Assembly (NCBI GenBank): GCA_031367105.1
Contig: JANLPG010000007.1
Span: 1 to 8,533, forward strand
Direction: 5' to 3'
DNA: 8,533 bases
From: Palsa-1233 sp031367105
GTDB lineage: Bacteria > Gemmatimonadota > Gemmatimonadetes > Gemmatimonadales > GWC2-71-9
Below the pieces are notes generated by a model, which made no database searches, was not told the origin of the DNA, and saw nothing but the letters and a program-made list of their open reading frames with translations. Positions 1 through 6,384 of the stretch are shown one piece after another. The translations under genes were made by a program, and so were the position numbers. How positions within the stretch are numbered: the first letter of the stretch is position 1; every line of letters starts with the position of its first letter.

Positions 1-57
1 TCCACGCCCCCAGATCCCACCGTATCTTTCGAATCTTCCCACCGACGAGAGCGAACG

Positions 58-1347
58 ATGCTGATCGACCGCCGCCGCTTCACGGGTCTCTTTGCCGGCC
101 TGGTTGGTGGCACTGCCTTGCCGCTGCCGGGACTCCTGGCCCAGGGCAAAGCTGCTGCAGATCCGTGCGGGCTTCCGGCCCCGATTCAGGCGCTCACCCC
201 GATGACCGCGGGGGTCGTCCCGATCTCCCTCGACGAACGTCGCAGTCGGATGGAACAGGCCCGACGGCTGATGGTCCGCCACGGTCTCGGCGCGCTGCTG
301 CTCGAACCCGGCACCAGTCTGGACTATTTCACCGGGATGAAATGGGGGCTATCCGAGCGCCCCTTCGTCGCGATCCTCCCAGTCCGAGGGGAACTCGCCT
401 TCGTCTGCCCAGGATTCGAGGAAGCCCGGGCGCGAGAGCTGATGCTCTTCCCGTCCGACGTGAGAGTCTGGCAGGAGGACGAGAGTCCATACCGCTTGAT
501 CGCGCAGCTCCTGCGCGATCGGGGCGTGACGCACGGCCGAGTGGGGGTCGAGGAGCGACTCCGCTTTTTCATCCTGGATGGTGTGCGCAAGGTGGCGCCC
601 ACGGTCCAGTTCAGCAGCGCCGAGGCGGTGACCGCCGGCTGCCGGATGTACAAGTCCTCCGCGGAGATCGCGCTGATGCAGCGTGCCAACGACATCACTA
701 TGGTGGCGTTCAAGGCTGGCTTCGCCACGCTGGCGGAAGGGATGACCCAGCACGAACTCACGGCGAATATGCAGAGTGCGATGGCGCGCCTCGGTGGCAC
801 CGACGCCTGGTCGCTCGCGGGGTTTGGCGCCGCTTCGGCATTTCCGCACGGGAGCGTGCAACCGCAGCGCCTGCGCGCAGGCGATATCGTGCTGCTCGAT
901 TCCGGCTGCAAGGTGGAGGGCTACGAGGCCGACATCACCAAGACCACGGTGTTCGGCAAGCCCACGGCGCGGCAGACCGAGATCTGGAACCTCGAGCGTC
1001 GGGCGCAGGATGCGGCGTTCGCTGCTGCCCAGATCGGCGCGACCTGCGGCACCGTGGACGCAGCCGCGCGCAAGGTGATCACCGACGCCGGATTCGGGCC
1101 CGGATACCAGGTGCCTGGGCTGCCGCACCGCACCGGACACGGGATCGGGCTCGATGGTCACGAATGGACCAACTTTGTGAGGGGAAATCCCGCCCTCATC
1201 CGGCCAGGAATGTGCTTCAGCGACGAACCGACGATCGCCATCTACGGCGAATTCGGAATTCGTCTCGAAGATTGCCTGCATATCACCGAGGATGGCCCGC
1301 GATTCTTCTCCCCTCAGAGCCCGGCGATCGACCGACCGATTCCCTGA
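58..1347 (+). CDS. Tat-exported M24-family metallopeptidase (Xaa-Pro aminopeptidase/dipeptidase-like)
   Basis: This 429-residue protein belongs to the M24 'pita-bread' metallopeptidases, which usually remove an N-terminal residue before proline or split Xaa-Pro dipeptides with two metal ions. The N-terminus has a twin-arginine signal: DRRRF at residues 4-8, a hydrophobic stretch to about 28, and a likely AAA/D cleavage near 34, so the enzyme probably folds with its metals and is then exported. Residues about 58-190 look like the creatinase N-terminal domain, and 200-415 the catalytic domain. All five expected metal ligands are visible: D281 (LLDSG), D292 (EADITKT), H361 (TGHGIG), E390 (SDEPTI) and E404 (RLEDC). 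H264 in AFPHG matches the family's extra active-site histidine. The ATG at 58 is the only start that gives the Tat motif; the ribosome site before it is weak. The next gene starts nine bases after the stop, so an operon is likely. Exact substrate preference cannot be read. Confidence 0.93.
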   Translation: MLIDRRRFTGLFAGLVGGTALPLPGLLAQGKAAADPCGLPAPIQALTPMTAGVVPISLDERRSRMEQARRLMVRHGLGALLLEPGTSLDYFTGMKWGLSERPFVAILPVRGELAFVCPGFEEARARELMLFPSDVRVWQEDESPYRLIAQLLRDRGVTHGRVGVEERLRFFILDGVRKVAPTVQFSSAEAVTAGCRMYKSSAEIALMQRANDITMVAFKAGFATLAEGMTQHELTANMQSAMARLGGTDAWSLAGFGAASAFPHGSVQPQRLRAGDIVLLDSGCKVEGYEADITKTTVFGKPTARQTEIWNLERRAQDAAFAAAQIGATCGTVDAAARKVITDAGFGPGYQVPGLPHRTGHGIGLDGHEWTNFVRGNPALIRPGMCFSDEPTIAIYGEFGIRLEDCLHITEDGPRFFSPQSPAIDRPIP

Positions 1348-1356
1348 GGGGCCGCA

Positions 1357-2511
1357 ATGGCATCGAGCACGCCGCCCACCGCCCCTGAATCCGCCGCCGC
1401 GACTGCACCCGTGTGGGACGACGGCCGCTGGCTGGGCTTCGCACCACTCCGGAGTGATCTCTCCGCCGACGTCTGTGTCGTTGGCCTGGGCGGCTCGGGT
1501 CTCTCCTGCATCCACGAGTTGCTGACGCACGGACTCCGGGTCGTCGGGCTTGATGCGGCGGCGGTGGGCGGCGGTGCCGGGGGACGTAACGGCGGCTTCT
1601 TTCTCGCCGGGATCGCTGCGTTCCACCACGACGCGGCGGCGGCTCACGGCCGAGAGCGAGCCACCGCCCTCTACCGCCGGACGCTTGACGAGATGGATCG
1701 AATGGCGCGCGAAACGCCGGCGGTGATCCGTCGCACCGGTTCGCTACGGATCGCGGCGTCCGCCGCGGAGCTGGTCGATTGTGAAGCACAATTCGTCGCG
1801 ATGACGGCGGACGGCCTCCCGGTCGAGCGCTACCACGGCACGGAAGGCAACGGGCTCCTCTTCCCGCGAGACGGGGTGTATAACCCACTGCTTCGTTGCC
1901 GCACGCTCGCCACCAGCGCGAGTGTTGCCGGAGCGAGACTCTACGAAGGGAGTCCAGCGCTCGTGATCCGACCGGGCGAGGTCGTGACGAGTCACGGGGT
2001 GGTGCGCACGCAGCAGGTGGTTGTGGCCGTCGATGGTAGTCTCAGCCGGCTCTGCCCCGAACTGGCCCCTCGGCTGCGGAGCGTCCGCTTGCAGATGCTC
2101 GCCACGGCACCGGCGCCCGAGGTGTCGTTCCCGCGACCGATCTACTTCCGTTACGGATACGAGTATTGGCAGCAGTTGCCCGATGGCTCGGTGGCCCTGG
2201 GTGGCTTCCGCGACGTCGGTGGTGATGCCGAATGCACGGATGATCCAGTACCGAGCGCAGTGGTGCAGGAGCGACTGGAGCGACTGCTCCGCGAGCACCT
2301 CCGCGTGCAGGCGCCGGTGACGCACCGCTGGGCCGGCGTCGTGAGTTACTCGGAATCGGGGCTCCCGACCGTGGCCGAAATCCAGCCCGGAGTGTGGGCG
2401 CTGGGGGGATATAACGGCACCGGCAACGTGGTGGGTGCCATCTGCGGCCGAGGCGTGGCGCAACGGATCGCCCGCGGCGAAACAGCACTGCTTGCCGGGC
2501 TGGTAGACTGA
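1357..2511 (+). CDS. FAD-dependent amino-acid/amine oxidoreductase (DAO family)
   Basis: This 384-residue protein resembles the D-amino-acid oxidase / glycine oxidase / gamma-glutamylputrescine oxidase group, which oxidises amino acids or amines with FAD. The Rossmann fingerprint is VVGLGGSG (G43, G45, G48), with the acidic end of the second strand at D66. The family motif GGRNGG follows at 75-80, YWQQLPDGSVALGG lies at 270-283, and the C-terminal FAD-closing motif GGYNGTGN at 350-357. There is no signal peptide, so it should act in the cytoplasm. A good ribosome site, GAGGGG at 1346-1351, overlaps the stop of the upstream M24 peptidase gene and supports the ATG at 1357. The pairing suggests it oxidises an amino acid or amine released by peptide breakdown, but the substrate (proline, glycine, sarcosine, a D-amino acid or a polyamine) cannot be told from the sequence. 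Confidence 0.9.
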   Translation: MASSTPPTAPESAAATAPVWDDGRWLGFAPLRSDLSADVCVVGLGGSGLSCIHELLTHGLRVVGLDAAAVGGGAGGRNGGFFLAGIAAFHHDAAAAHGRERATALYRRTLDEMDRMARETPAVIRRTGSLRIAASAAELVDCEAQFVAMTADGLPVERYHGTEGNGLLFPRDGVYNPLLRCRTLATSASVAGARLYEGSPALVIRPGEVVTSHGVVRTQQVVVAVDGSLSRLCPELAPRLRSVRLQMLATAPAPEVSFPRPIYFRYGYEYWQQLPDGSVALGGFRDVGGDAECTDDPVPSAVVQERLERLLREHLRVQAPVTHRWAGVVSYSESGLPTVAEIQPGVWALGGYNGTGNVVGAICGRGVAQRIARGETALLAGLVD

Positions 2512-2526
2512 TGCACCGCAAGCTCG

Positions 2527-2556
2527 ATCCACCACCATCATCCACCATCCACCATC
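2527..2556 (+). repeat. Low-complexity ATCCACC/ACCATC tract before the propeller gene
   Basis: Thirty bases made almost only of imperfect ATCCACC and ACCATC units lie between the oxidoreductase stop and the preferred start of the propeller gene. Three direct copies of GATCC surround it (2526-2530, 2557-2561, 2564-2568). If the upstream ATG at 2511 were used, the tract would encode a Pro/Ser/His-rich stretch ahead of a signal peptide, which is unlikely. I read it as non-coding spacer. Confidence 0.5.
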
Positions 2557-2578
2557 GATCCGTGATCCACGTTTTCCT

Positions 2579-2582
2579 GGAG
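2579..2582 (+). promoter_or_regulatory. Ribosome binding site deciding the propeller-gene start
   Basis: GGAG lies nine bases before the ATG at 2592. The competing ATG at 2511 has no comparable purine-rich site. Starting at 2592 also puts a normal Sec signal peptide at the very N-terminus. Confidence 0.5.
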
Positions 2583-2591
2583 CTGCTGGCT

Positions 2592-5500
2592 ATGCCTTCA
2601 CCTGTCGCCCGGTCGTTTGTGCTCTGCTTCCTCCTTTGCGCCGCCTGGGTCGGTGGTGCTGCGGCGCAACAGCAGGACGGTTCACCGTTCGGTGAGTTGC
2701 GCTGGCGGATGATCGGCCCGTTCCGTGGTGGCCGTACCAAGTCCGCCGTGGGCGTGCCTTCGCAGCCGAACGTCTTTTATATCGGCGCGACCAACGGTGG
2801 GGTCTGGAAGAGTACCGATTACGGCATCACGTGGCAGCCGATCTTTGATGAGCAGCCCACCGGTTCGATCGGCGCCATCGCCGTGGCACCCTCCAACCCC
2901 GACATCCTCTATGTCGGCAGTGGCGAAGGGCTGCAGCGCCCCGACCTCTCGACCGGAGACGGCGTCTACCGCTCCGTCGACGCCGGAAAGCACTGGACCC
3001 ATCTCGGCCTCCGCGACGGGCAACAGATCGCGCAGATCGTTGTCGACCCACGCGACCCGAACCGACTCTTTGTGGCCGTCCTCGGCCATCCGTATGGCCC
3101 CAATTCCGAGCGCGGTATCTATCGATCTCTCGATGGCGGCACGTCCTTCACCAAGGTGCTCGGGAAGGATGAGAATACCGGCGGTGTCGACCTCGCCTTC
3201 GACCCGAATGACGCCAAGACGGTATTCGCCGTCCTCTGGGAAGCGCGCCAGGGCCCGTGGGAAAATTCCGCGTGGAACGGTCCGAACAGTGGGCTGTTCA
3301 AATCCACCGACGGGGGCGATACCTGGCGTCCGCTGACCGGCGGGTTGCCGACATTCGCAAGTGACGGCCTGGGGCGCATCGGGATCGCCATCGCGCCGAG
3401 CAATCCGAAGCGGATGTACGCCTCGGTGGACGCCAGCCGCAATCCCGGGTTGTATCGGTCGGACGATGCCGGTGAGAGCTGGGCGCGCATTACGGACGAT
3501 CAGCGAGTGGTGTCGCGCGGTTCAGATATGGCCGAGATCAAGGTGCACCCCACGAACCCCGATATCATCTTCACCGCCAGCATCGTGGCGTGGAAATCGA
3601 CGGACGGGGGGAAGAGTTTCACGGCGTTCCGTGGTGCTCCCGGTGGTGACGACTACCAGCGCATCTGGATCAACCCCAACAACCCCGATATCATCATCAT
3701 CGCCTCAGACCAGGGGGCAGTCGTCACCCCCAATGGCGGCGAGAGCTGGAGCTCGTGGTATAACCAGCCCACCGCCCAGTTCTACCACGTTTCGACCGAC
3801 AACGCCTTTCCCTACCGTGTCTGTGGCGGTCAGCAAGAGAGCGGCTCGGCCTGTGTCGCCAGCCGCGGCAATGATGGGCGCATCACCTTTCGCGAATGGC
3901 ATCCGGTGGGAGTCGAGGAATACGGCTACGTCGCTCCGGATCCGCTCGACCCCGATCTGATCTACGGCGGCAAGGTCTCCCGCTACGATCGGCGCACGGG
4001 GCAGACGCAGCAGGTCGGTCCAACTGCTGGCAGGAGTAGTGCATTCCGCGCACTGCGAACGGCGCCGTTGCTCTTCTCGCCGCTGGAACCGCATACGCTG
4101 TTCTTCGCGCAAAACGTCGTGTGGCGGACGCGTGATGGTGGTTCGCGCTGGACGCAGATCTCTCCCGACCTCACGCGGACGAACTGGGAGATCCCGGCCA
4201 GCGTGGGGGTCTACCGTGCGACGCCGGCCGCGAAGCCGACGCAGCGCGGAGTGGTCTATACCCTGGCACCCTCGTACGTCGACCCGAACACCATCTGGGC
4301 CGGCACCGACGACGGGCTCATTCACGTGACCCGAGACGGTGGGGCGCACTGGACGGATGTCACCCCGAAGGCGCTCACGCCGTGGGCAAAGGTCTCGATT
4401 ATCGATGCCGGGCGCCGTGACGCCGCGACCGCCTACGCGGCGGTGAACACCCTCCGGCTCGATGATCTGACGCCGCACATCTTTCGAACCCACGATGGTG
4501 GGATGCGTTGGGCGCACATCACCCGCGGCATACCCGATGGCGAGACAGTGAATGCTGTGCGAGAGGATCCGAAGCGGAAGGGACTGCTCTACGCTGCGAC
4601 GGAGCGGACGGTCTATGCGTCGCTGGACGATGGCGACCACTGGTTTTCGCTGCGTAACAATCTGCCGGTGACGTCAATCCGTGATATTGTGGTGAAGGAG
4701 AACGACCTCGTCATTGGCACGCACGGCCGCGGCTTCTGGATCCTGGATGATGTGAGTCCGTTGCGGCAGGCGACGCCGGCGATCGCAGCAACGAAGCTCC
4801 ATCTTTTCGCGCCCGCCGATGCCTGGCGAGTGCGGTGGAGCACCAACACGGACACGCCGCTCCCTCCCGACGAGCCGACGGGAGAGAACCCTCCCGATGG
4901 TGCCATCGTCGATTACTGGCTCAAGGCAAACGCCACGGCTGCGGTGACGCTGGATATCGTCGATGGCACCGGCAGGGTCGTGCGACACTATGCCAGTACC
5001 GACACCGCACTGACGATCGCCGATCAGGGAAACACGCCGGCGTACTGGATGCGTCCGACTCGCATTCTCGATGCGAGCGCCGGACTGCACCGATTTGTCT
5101 GGGATGTCCACTATGGACCGCCGGCGGGAACGTCATCGTTCAGCTATCCGATGTCGGCGGTGCCGCATAACACGGCTCCCGAACCGGAAGGACCCTGGGC
5201 ACCGCCAGGGCGGTACACCGTCCGCCTGAGCGTCGACGGAACCAGCGTGACTCAGCCGCTCCGCGTCCGGATGGACCCGCGGGTAAAGACGCCGCCGCTG
5301 GCGCTGCGGCAGCAGGGTCTCCTTTCCCTGCAGTTGTACGATGGCATCGCGGCAGCCCGCCAGGCCCTGGAAGAGATCCGCGTCGCACGAGCAACGCTGG
5401 CCGCGCAGAAGGGCAGTGCGACGGCCGACTCGCTCGACGGTCAGCTCGCTGCCCTCGCGGGGGTCGCAACGGGTCGCGGTGGCGCAGGGCGAGCGGCGTC

Positions 5501-5690
5501 TGGCGTCGCTGAAGCCGCAACGCTGACGCGAGTGACCACGGAGCTGAGCGGGGTGATGGGGGTGCTGCAGGGCTCGGATGCGGTGCCGACGCAAACCGCC
5601 GTGAAAGCAGCGATCGACGCTCAGGCGTCACTTGCCACGCTGATTGCGAAGTGGTGGTCGTTGAAGCTCAAGGTTGGCGGCGGGAGGTAG
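2592..5690 (+). CDS. Large secreted Asp-box (BNR/sortilin-like) beta-propeller protein
   Basis: From the ATG at 2592 this is 1032 residues. A Sec signal peptide covers residues 1-25, with cleavage expected at AAA/QQ. Eleven Asp-box-like motifs (S/T-x-D-x-G-x-x-W/F) are visible, starting at bases 2808, 2970, 3123, 3300, 3456, 3594, 3723, 4125, 4326, 4485 and 4617. Between them the blade pattern DP/NP-x-x-(I/L)-(Y/F) recurs. C411 and C421 could form a disulfide. The propeller ends with THGRGFWILDD at 710-720. Beta-rich segments follow (DYWLKAN near 774, FVWDVHYGPP near 835, YTVRLSVDG near 875), then an alpha-helical tail from about 905. This matches the VPS10/sortilin-type 'WD40/YVTN/BNR-like' proteins of environmental bacteria, which generally have no proven enzyme activity. 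A role in extracellular binding is inference. An in-frame ATG at 2511 would add 27 residues before the signal peptide and is disfavoured. Confidence 0.87.
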   Translation: MPSPVARSFVLCFLLCAAWVGGAAAQQQDGSPFGELRWRMIGPFRGGRTKSAVGVPSQPNVFYIGATNGGVWKSTDYGITWQPIFDEQPTGSIGAIAVAPSNPDILYVGSGEGLQRPDLSTGDGVYRSVDAGKHWTHLGLRDGQQIAQIVVDPRDPNRLFVAVLGHPYGPNSERGIYRSLDGGTSFTKVLGKDENTGGVDLAFDPNDAKTVFAVLWEARQGPWENSAWNGPNSGLFKSTDGGDTWRPLTGGLPTFASDGLGRIGIAIAPSNPKRMYASVDASRNPGLYRSDDAGESWARITDDQRVVSRGSDMAEIKVHPTNPDIIFTASIVAWKSTDGGKSFTAFRGAPGGDDYQRIWINPNNPDIIIIASDQGAVVTPNGGESWSSWYNQPTAQFYHVSTDNAFPYRVCGGQQESGSACVASRGNDGRITFREWHPVGVEEYGYVAPDPLDPDLIYGGKVSRYDRRTGQTQQVGPTAGRSSAFRALRTAPLLFSPLEPHTLFFAQNVVWRTRDGGSRWTQISPDLTRTNWEIPASVGVYRATPAAKPTQRGVVYTLAPSYVDPNTIWAGTDDGLIHVTRDGGAHWTDVTPKALTPWAKVSIIDAGRRDAATAYAAVNTLRLDDLTPHIFRTHDGGMRWAHITRGIPDGETVNAVREDPKRKGLLYAATERTVYASLDDGDHWFSLRNNLPVTSIRDIVVKENDLVIGTHGRGFWILDDVSPLRQATPAIAATKLHLFAPADAWRVRWSTNTDTPLPPDEPTGENPPDGAIVDYWLKANATAAVTLDIVDGTGRVVRHYASTDTALTIADQGNTPAYWMRPTRILDASAGLHRFVWDVHYGPPAGTSSFSYPMSAVPHNTAPEPEGPWAPPGRYTVRLSVDGTSVTQPLRVRMDPRVKTPPLALRQQGLLSLQLYDGIAAARQALEEIRVARATLAAQKGSATADSLDGQLAALAGVATGRGGAGRAASGVAEAATLTRVTTELSGVMGVLQGSDAVPTQTAVKAAIDAQASLATLIAKWWSLKLKVGGGR

Positions 5691-5692
5691 TT

Positions 5693-5731
5693 GGAAACGA
5701 AAAGGGCGCCTCACCGAAGTGGGGCGCCCTT
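5693..5731 (-). terminator. Intrinsic terminator of the cold-shock gene with UUCG tetraloop
   Basis: On the minus strand, the arm at 5731-5723 (AAGGGCGCC) pairs with 5710-5702 over nine base pairs. One A/C mismatch (5711/5722) follows, then three more pairs (CAC/GTG), closed by the loop TTCG at 5718-5715, giving the very stable cUUCGg tetraloop. The U-rich tail TTTTTTCGTTT follows at 5705-5695 region, with its run of T directly at the stem base (5703-5700) and TTT at 5697-5695. It lies 37 bases after the csp stop. On the plus strand the same stem is fully paired with one G-U, but no T-run follows, so it may only partly stop transcription from the propeller gene. Confidence 0.8.
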
Positions 5732-5767
5732 CCCGGTGTCGTGGCTCGAAAGCCTCGACGGTTGGCC

Positions 5768-5980
5768 TTAGCGGCCGAGCTTCACGACGTTCTCTGCCGC
5801 CGGGCCCTTCTGGCCCTGGACGATATCGAACTCAACGCGCTCACCTTCGGTAAGCGACTTGAAGCCCTGGGCCTGAATGGCCGAGTGATGGACGAAACAA
5901 TCCTTTTCGCCATTCTCGGGGGTGATGAATCCGAAGCCCTTCGCGTCGTTGAACCACTTCACAGTGCCGGTCGTACGCAT
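5768..5980 (-). CDS. Cold-shock protein (CspA family, single CSD)
   Basis: This 70-residue protein is a complete single cold-shock domain, which binds single-stranded RNA and DNA and melts secondary structure as an RNA chaperone in the cytoplasm. The nucleic-acid-binding motifs are intact: GTVKWFN at 5-11 with W9, RNP1 KGFGFI at 14-19, and RNP2 CFVHHSAI at 28-35. The C-terminus ENVVKL is typical. Position 32 is His where E. coli CspA has Phe, a common variant. The ATG at 5980 has AGGAG nine bases upstream (5990-5994). The gene converges on the propeller gene and diverges from the dioxygenase operon. It ends in a strong intrinsic terminator. Whether it is cold-induced or constitutive cannot be seen; the likely leader is short if the -10 box proposed here is real. 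Confidence 0.96.
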   Translation of the reverse strand: MRTTGTVKWFNDAKGFGFITPENGEKDCFVHHSAIQAQGFKSLTEGERVEFDIVQGQKGPAAENVVKLGR

Positions 5981-5989
5981 GCTGTCCTA

Positions 5990-5994
5990 CTCCT
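5990..5994 (-). promoter_or_regulatory. Ribosome binding site of the cold-shock gene
   Basis: On the minus strand AGGAG sits nine bases before the ATG at 5980. It is the only purine-rich match near the start and fixes the N-terminus MRTTGTVKWF. Confidence 0.75.
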
Positions 5995-6048
5995 GGATGG
6001 TGTAATCGGAGTCCGGACGATGCCGTGCTGACCGACTACAGTTTCGCG

Positions 6049-6054
6049 ATCATA
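6049..6054 (-). promoter_or_regulatory. Possible -10 box of the cold-shock gene
   Basis: TATGAT is read on the minus strand about 70 bases before the csp start and matches the sigma-70 -10 consensus at five of six positions. No good -35 element is found at 16-18 bases; the nearest weak candidate, TTCACT (6085-6080), is 25 bases away. If real, it gives a leader of about 60 bases. The call rests on one hexamer. Confidence 0.3.
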
Positions 6055-6115
6055 CCCTCGCGGCGGGGGCGGCTCCCACAGTGAACAGCTCTTGCCATTC
6101 GGTGCGTACGGTCGG

Positions 6116-6150
6116 AAAAACCAAGGGGACCGGCTGAACGCCGATCCCCT
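6116..6150 (-). terminator. Terminator-like hairpin on the minus strand upstream of csp
   Basis: Read on the minus strand, AGGGGATCGGC (6150-6140) pairs with GCCGGTCCCCT (6134-6124), giving ten Watson-Crick pairs plus one U-G, with a five-base loop GTTCA. TGG follows, then five T (6120-6116). The U-G pair becomes A/C on the plus strand, where there is also no T-run, so it is built for minus-strand RNA. No minus-strand gene lies upstream. It could end a small RNA, attenuate a longer csp leader, or block antisense transcription coming from the dioxygenase gene. Confidence 0.5.
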
Positions 6151-6172
6151 GATAGCGTCCCCTGAAGCCTGC

Positions 6173-6192
6173 CTACACCCCGTCGGGCGTAG
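6173..6192 (-). other. Second RNA hairpin in the same minus-strand region
   Basis: On the minus strand CTACGCCC (6192-6185) pairs with GGGTGTAG (6180-6173) over eight pairs including one G-U, with loop GACG. On the plus strand the wobble becomes an A/C mismatch. It lies 22 bases upstream of the terminator-like hairpin, so the two may belong to one structured minus-strand RNA. No known RNA family was recognised. Confidence 0.35.
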
Positions 6193-6222
6193 TGACCGTA
6201 GCCTCCAAGCAACATCGAAAAG

Positions 6223-6240
6223 CCCATTTGCGCAATAGGG
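6223..6240. promoter_or_regulatory. Imperfect palindrome, candidate operator
   Basis: CCCATTTGCGCAATAGGG has perfect arms TTGCGCAA in the centre and CCC/GGG at the ends, with two mismatched positions between; seven of nine pairs match. It lies in the divergent region between csp and the dioxygenase gene, about 145 bases before the latter. A regulator site is possible, but no regulator gene is in the window and a short palindrome can arise by chance. Confidence 0.25.
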
Positions 6241-6241
6241 A

Positions 6242-6286
6242 GGGGGGTGATGGGTCGGGGGCGGGGGTGTCCGGGAGGGGGTTGGG
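6242..6286 (+). other. G-quadruplex-forming tract in the dioxygenase leader
   Basis: Seven runs of three or more G (lengths 6, 3, 5, 5, 3, 5, 3) are separated by one to five bases, which amply meets the usual four-run quadruplex motif. The G-rich strand is the plus strand, so an mRNA starting upstream would carry it in the 5' leader about 100 bases before the dioxygenase start. If transcription starts downstream, it would act only as DNA. Actual folding is not shown. Confidence 0.65.
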
Positions 6287-6371
6287 AGGTACGTTCCCCG
6301 GGTGCGGGGGCTGTCCAGGGCGCCTCGTGGCGACGGCTACCGACCCGGAAAGGCGGCAGCCGACAAGGAAT

Positions 6372-6377
6372 GGAGGG
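6372..6377 (+). promoter_or_regulatory. Ribosome binding site deciding the dioxygenase start
   Basis: GGAGGG lies seven bases before the ATG at 6385, the best Shine-Dalgarno match in the window. It argues against the in-frame GTG at 6247, which would translate the G-rich tract, and against the ATG at 6370, which lies too close upstream of it. Confidence 0.75.
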
Positions 6378-6384
6378 ACTCCCG

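Noticed and set aside
1..57. Promoter or upstream gene end before the M24 gene
   Set aside because: No convincing -35/-10 pair and no clear coding end can be seen in 57 bases.
165..1388. Plus-strand frame of 407 codons inside the peptidase gene
   Set aside because: It is an out-of-frame shadow with extreme Arg content and no domain. The overlapping frame carries all M24 ligands.
349..1647. Long minus-strand open frame (432 codons) across the peptidase and oxidoreductase genes
   Set aside because: It lies opposite two genes with clear family motifs, has low-complexity Arg/Gly/His-rich composition and no recognisable motif. Long antisense frames are common in GC-rich DNA.
3705..4640. Minus-strand frame of 311 codons opposite the propeller gene
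   Set aside because: It is antisense to several Asp-boxes and shows no family motif.
5651..6031. Plus-strand frame of 126 codons opposite the cold-shock gene
   Set aside because: It is a mirror of the csp gene; the minus strand has intact RNP1 and RNP2 motifs, a ribosome site and a terminator.
6116..6240. 6S RNA on either strand
   Set aside because: A short CCCCTGA-like similarity drew attention, but there is no long rod with a central bubble and no complementary ends, so the family cannot be claimed.
6247..6384. N-terminal extension of the dioxygenase from a GTG at 6247
   Set aside because: It would translate the G-rich tract into a Gly/Arg-rich stretch. The strong GGAGGG site and the usual family length both support the ATG at 6385.
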